Assembly (NCBI GenBank): GCA_022866195.1
Contig: JALHUF010000278.1
Span: 1 to 7,322 of the forward strand
Source: Terriglobia bacterium
GTDB taxonomy: Bacteria > Acidobacteriota > Terriglobia > UBA7540
Length of the DNA: 7,322 bases
Direction: 5' to 3'
Part shown: positions 5,570 through 7,322 of the stretch, in pieces
Position numbering within the stretch: position 1 is the stretch's first letter
Layout: each line of letters starts with the position of its first letter
Program-made: the position numbers and the translations under genes
The notes under the pieces: model-generated
What the model was told of the DNA's origin: nothing
What the model saw: the letters and a program-made list of their open reading frames with translations, nothing else
Databases searched by the model: none

Positions 5570-7264
5570 ATGCGTTGGCAGATTTCCAGGGTGGACGCCG
5601 AAGCGGTCGCCAAGCTGGCGCGCGAGCTGAGCCTTCCGCCGCTCGTGGCGCGCCTGCTGGTGCTGCGCGGCGTCACGGGGCTGGAGGAGGCTGAGCGGTT
5701 TCTCCATCCGTCGCTCGGCCAGCTTCATGACCCGTTCTTGATGGCCGACATGCGGGTGGCGGCTGCGCGTCTGCGGCAGGCCATCGCGCGCCGGGAGAAA
5801 ATTCTGATTTACGGCGACTATGACGTGGATGGGGCGATGGCCGTCGTGGTTTTGCTCGCGGCGCTGCGCGCGCTTGGGGCGGCGGTGGACGCGCATAGTC
5901 CTCATCGCCTGACCGACGGCTACGGCATGCGCGTCCCGGTGGTGGAGCAAGCGCGGGCCGACGGCTACAGCGTCGTCTTAAGTGTTGATACGGGCGTGCG
6001 CGAACACGAAGTGTTGGCGCGGGCGCGCGAGTTGGGACTCGACTGCATTGTGACCGACCACCACCTGCCTGATAGCCGCTTGCCGCCGGCCTGTGCCATC
6101 CTCAATCCCCTTCGCGACGACTGCCTGTACCCAGAGAAGAACCTGTCTGGGGTGGGCGTCGCCTTCAAACTGGCCCAGGCGCTGCTCGGCGAGCGGCTGC
6201 CGGAACAGCATCTCCAGTCCTATCTCAAGCTGGTGGCCTTGGGGACCATTGCGGATGTGGTGCCGCTGCTCGGGGAGAACCGCGTAATTGCCCATTTCGG
6301 GCTGGCGGGTTTGCGGGAGCCCGCCCAGGCAGGCTTGACGGCGTTGCTGGCAGTGTCGGGCCTGGAGGGGCGGCCCATCACGACAGGTGATGTGGCGTTC
6401 CGTTTGGCGCCGCGCCTCAACGCTGCCGGCCGCATGGAAAACGCCCGCGACGTTATCGACCTGTTCACCACGTCGGATCCCGCTCGGGCGCGCTCTCTCG
6501 CCGAGCGGCTGGAGGCCCTGAACCGCGAGCGCCAACTGGTGGAGGAACAGATTCTCGCTGCCATCGCCGACCTCATGGAGCGGCATCCTGAGAAGGCCCG
6601 GCGTTATACTCTGGTTTTTGCCGCTGAAGGATGGCACCGCGGGGTGATCGGCATCGTGGCGCAGCGCGTGGTGGACCGGTACCATCGCCCCACGCTGGTG
6701 ATCGGGGTGGAGGAGGGTGTAGGGGTCGGCTCCGGAAGGTCCATCAAGGGATTCCATCTGCTCGAGGCCTTGCGCCAGGCGGACGACCTCTTCGAGCGCT
6801 TCGGGGGTCACGCCCAGGCGGCGGGATTTGCGCTCCCCGCGCACCGAATCCCCGAGCTGGAGACGCGGCTCGAACGATACGCGCATTCAGTCCTCGCTCC
6901 TGATGACCTGGAGCCGGTGTTGCGCGTGGACGCGGAGGTCGGTCTGGGGGAAATCGGCCAAGGGCTTTATGAGGAAGTGCGGAGGTTGGAGCCGTACGGC
7001 TTTGGGAATCCCACGCCTGTCTTTGCCACACGCCAGGCTCGGGTGGCGATGCCGCCGCGCGTTCTCAAGGGCAAGCATCTAAAGTTGAGGGTGGCTCAGG
7101 AAGGGAAAGAGTTCGACGTTCTGGGTTGGCAAATGGCTGAGCAAGCCACCGGCCTGGCTGGCGGACAGATGCTGGATCTGGCGTTTACGCTCGACGAGAA
7201 CGTATTTCAGGGGGCGGTCACGCTACAATTGATTCTCAAGGATTGGCAGCCGGGGGGAAGGTGA
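5570..7264 (+). CDS. recJ: Single-stranded-DNA-specific exonuclease RecJ
   Basis: RecJ degrades single-stranded DNA 5' to 3' with Mg/Mn ions and acts in RecF-pathway recombination, mismatch repair and stalled-fork processing in the cytoplasm. The 564-aa length is normal. DHH domain: motif I GDYDVDG at 82-88, motif II VDTG with Asp140, the DHH triad at 163-165, LSGVGVAFK at 192-200, GTIADVV with Asp229, and RLNAAGRM at 282-289. DHHA1 domain: GWHRGVIGIVAQRVV from 354, GSGRSI at 387-392 and GGHAQAAGF at 412-420. The C-terminal ~110 residues, including YGFGNPTPVF, form the OB-fold DNA-binding domain. All expected metal ligands are present. After DVDG the usual Thr-rich stretch (GITAT or GTTS) reads GAMAV, a mild deviation. 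ATG 5570 has no clear Shine-Dalgarno sequence, but MRWQI is a typical RecJ N-terminus. It stands alone, followed within 3 bp by a heptamer array. Confidence 0.97.
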   Translation: MRWQISRVDAEAVAKLARELSLPPLVARLLVLRGVTGLEEAERFLHPSLGQLHDPFLMADMRVAAARLRQAIARREKILIYGDYDVDGAMAVVVLLAALRALGAAVDAHSPHRLTDGYGMRVPVVEQARADGYSVVLSVDTGVREHEVLARARELGLDCIVTDHHLPDSRLPPACAILNPLRDDCLYPEKNLSGVGVAFKLAQALLGERLPEQHLQSYLKLVALGTIADVVPLLGENRVIAHFGLAGLREPAQAGLTALLAVSGLEGRPITTGDVAFRLAPRLNAAGRMENARDVIDLFTTSDPARARSLAERLEALNRERQLVEEQILAAIADLMERHPEKARRYTLVFAAEGWHRGVIGIVAQRVVDRYHRPTLVIGVEEGVGVGSGRSIKGFHLLEALRQADDLFERFGGHAQAAGFALPAHRIPELETRLERYAHSVLAPDDLEPVLRVDAEVGLGEIGQGLYEEVRRLEPYGFGNPTPVFATRQARVAMPPRVLKGKHLKLRVAQEGKEFDVLGWQMAEQATGLAGGQMLDLAFTLDENVFQGAVTLQLILKDWQPGGR

Positions 7265-7266
7265 GG

Positions 7267-7322
7267 AAGAAGTCAGGAGGCAGGAGCCAGAAGGCAGAAG
7301 GCAGAAGGCAGAAGGCAGAAGG
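7267..7322. repeat. Heptanucleotide tandem repeat running off the window
   Basis: Directly after the recJ stop the DNA falls into 7-bp units: aagaagt, caggagg, caggagc, then five perfect copies of cagaagg (7288-7322) that reach the last base. The array therefore continues beyond the window. One strand is almost pure purine apart from one C per unit. It has the same period and same post-stop position as the degenerate array at 161-237, but a different unit sequence. Confidence 0.9.

Noticed and set aside
5429..5578. Direct repeat tccatgcgtt at 5429-5438 and at 5568-5577 as possible attachment or insertion target duplication
   Set aside because: It is only 10 bp and there is no transposase or integrase between the copies; chance is a sufficient explanation.
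5353..5694. Small plus-strand frame spanning the spacer and the start of recJ
   Set aside because: It reads through the inverted repeats and then out of frame into recJ; there is no codon bias or ribosome binding site.
5978..6886. Long minus-strand open frame within recJ
   Set aside because: RecJ motifs cover the same DNA on the plus strand; the antisense frame has no family signature.
7267..7322. Terminal repeat considered as CRISPR or adapter sequence
   Set aside because: It is a contiguous 7-bp tandem repeat without spacers; it grades from degenerate to perfect units right after recJ, which fits a genomic microsatellite better than an adapter.

Overview
This is a GC-rich bacterial window of tightly packed single-copy genes with strongly GC-biased third codon positions. 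The gene styles fit Acidobacteriota or a related soil lineage: a Tat-signal sugar isomerase/epimerase, a RodZ-like HTH membrane protein next to a HEAT-like helical protein, a GAF-GGDEF protein, and degenerate heptanucleotide arrays between genes. That assignment rests on gene style and repeat style only; no rRNA or tRNA is present.

Layout. (1) Positions 1-1213, plus strand: the tail of an incoming gene, tentatively a nucleoside hydrolase C-terminus; a degenerate 7-bp-periodic array; a purine nucleoside phosphorylase; and, joined by an ATGA overlap, only the first ~30 recognisable residues of a cytidine deaminase. Together these look like the remains of a nucleoside-salvage operon whose last gene has been cut off. 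(2) Positions 1188-2949, minus strand: a RodZ-like protein (HTH, one membrane helix, Pro/Ala-rich linker, C-terminal domain), followed 10 nt later by a HEAT-like helical repeat protein. The second gene has no ATG/GTG/TTG at its natural start, but has an ATT correctly spaced behind a Shine-Dalgarno sequence. (3) Positions 2990-3178: a divergent promoter region with a good sigma70-type promoter on each strand. (4) Positions 3179-4237, plus strand: a GAF-GGDEF protein with intact GGDEF and I-site motifs. (5) Positions 4322-5284, minus strand: a Tat-exported TIM-barrel sugar isomerase/epimerase-like protein. (6) Positions 5285-5569: a spacer with a paired inverted-repeat element and a separate GC hairpin. 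(7) Positions 5570-7264, plus strand: RecJ single-strand exonuclease, followed directly by a perfect heptamer tandem repeat that runs off the window.

Most of this is ordinary housekeeping and accessory content. The points most worth a second look are the truncated cytidine deaminase abutting a convergent gene, the heptamer arrays (one of which overlaps the only plausible start region of the phosphorylase), the ATT-start candidate, the rodZ-like promoter that overlaps its upstream ATG, and the inverted-repeat element before recJ. I see no clear case for a wholly new defence or mobile system.
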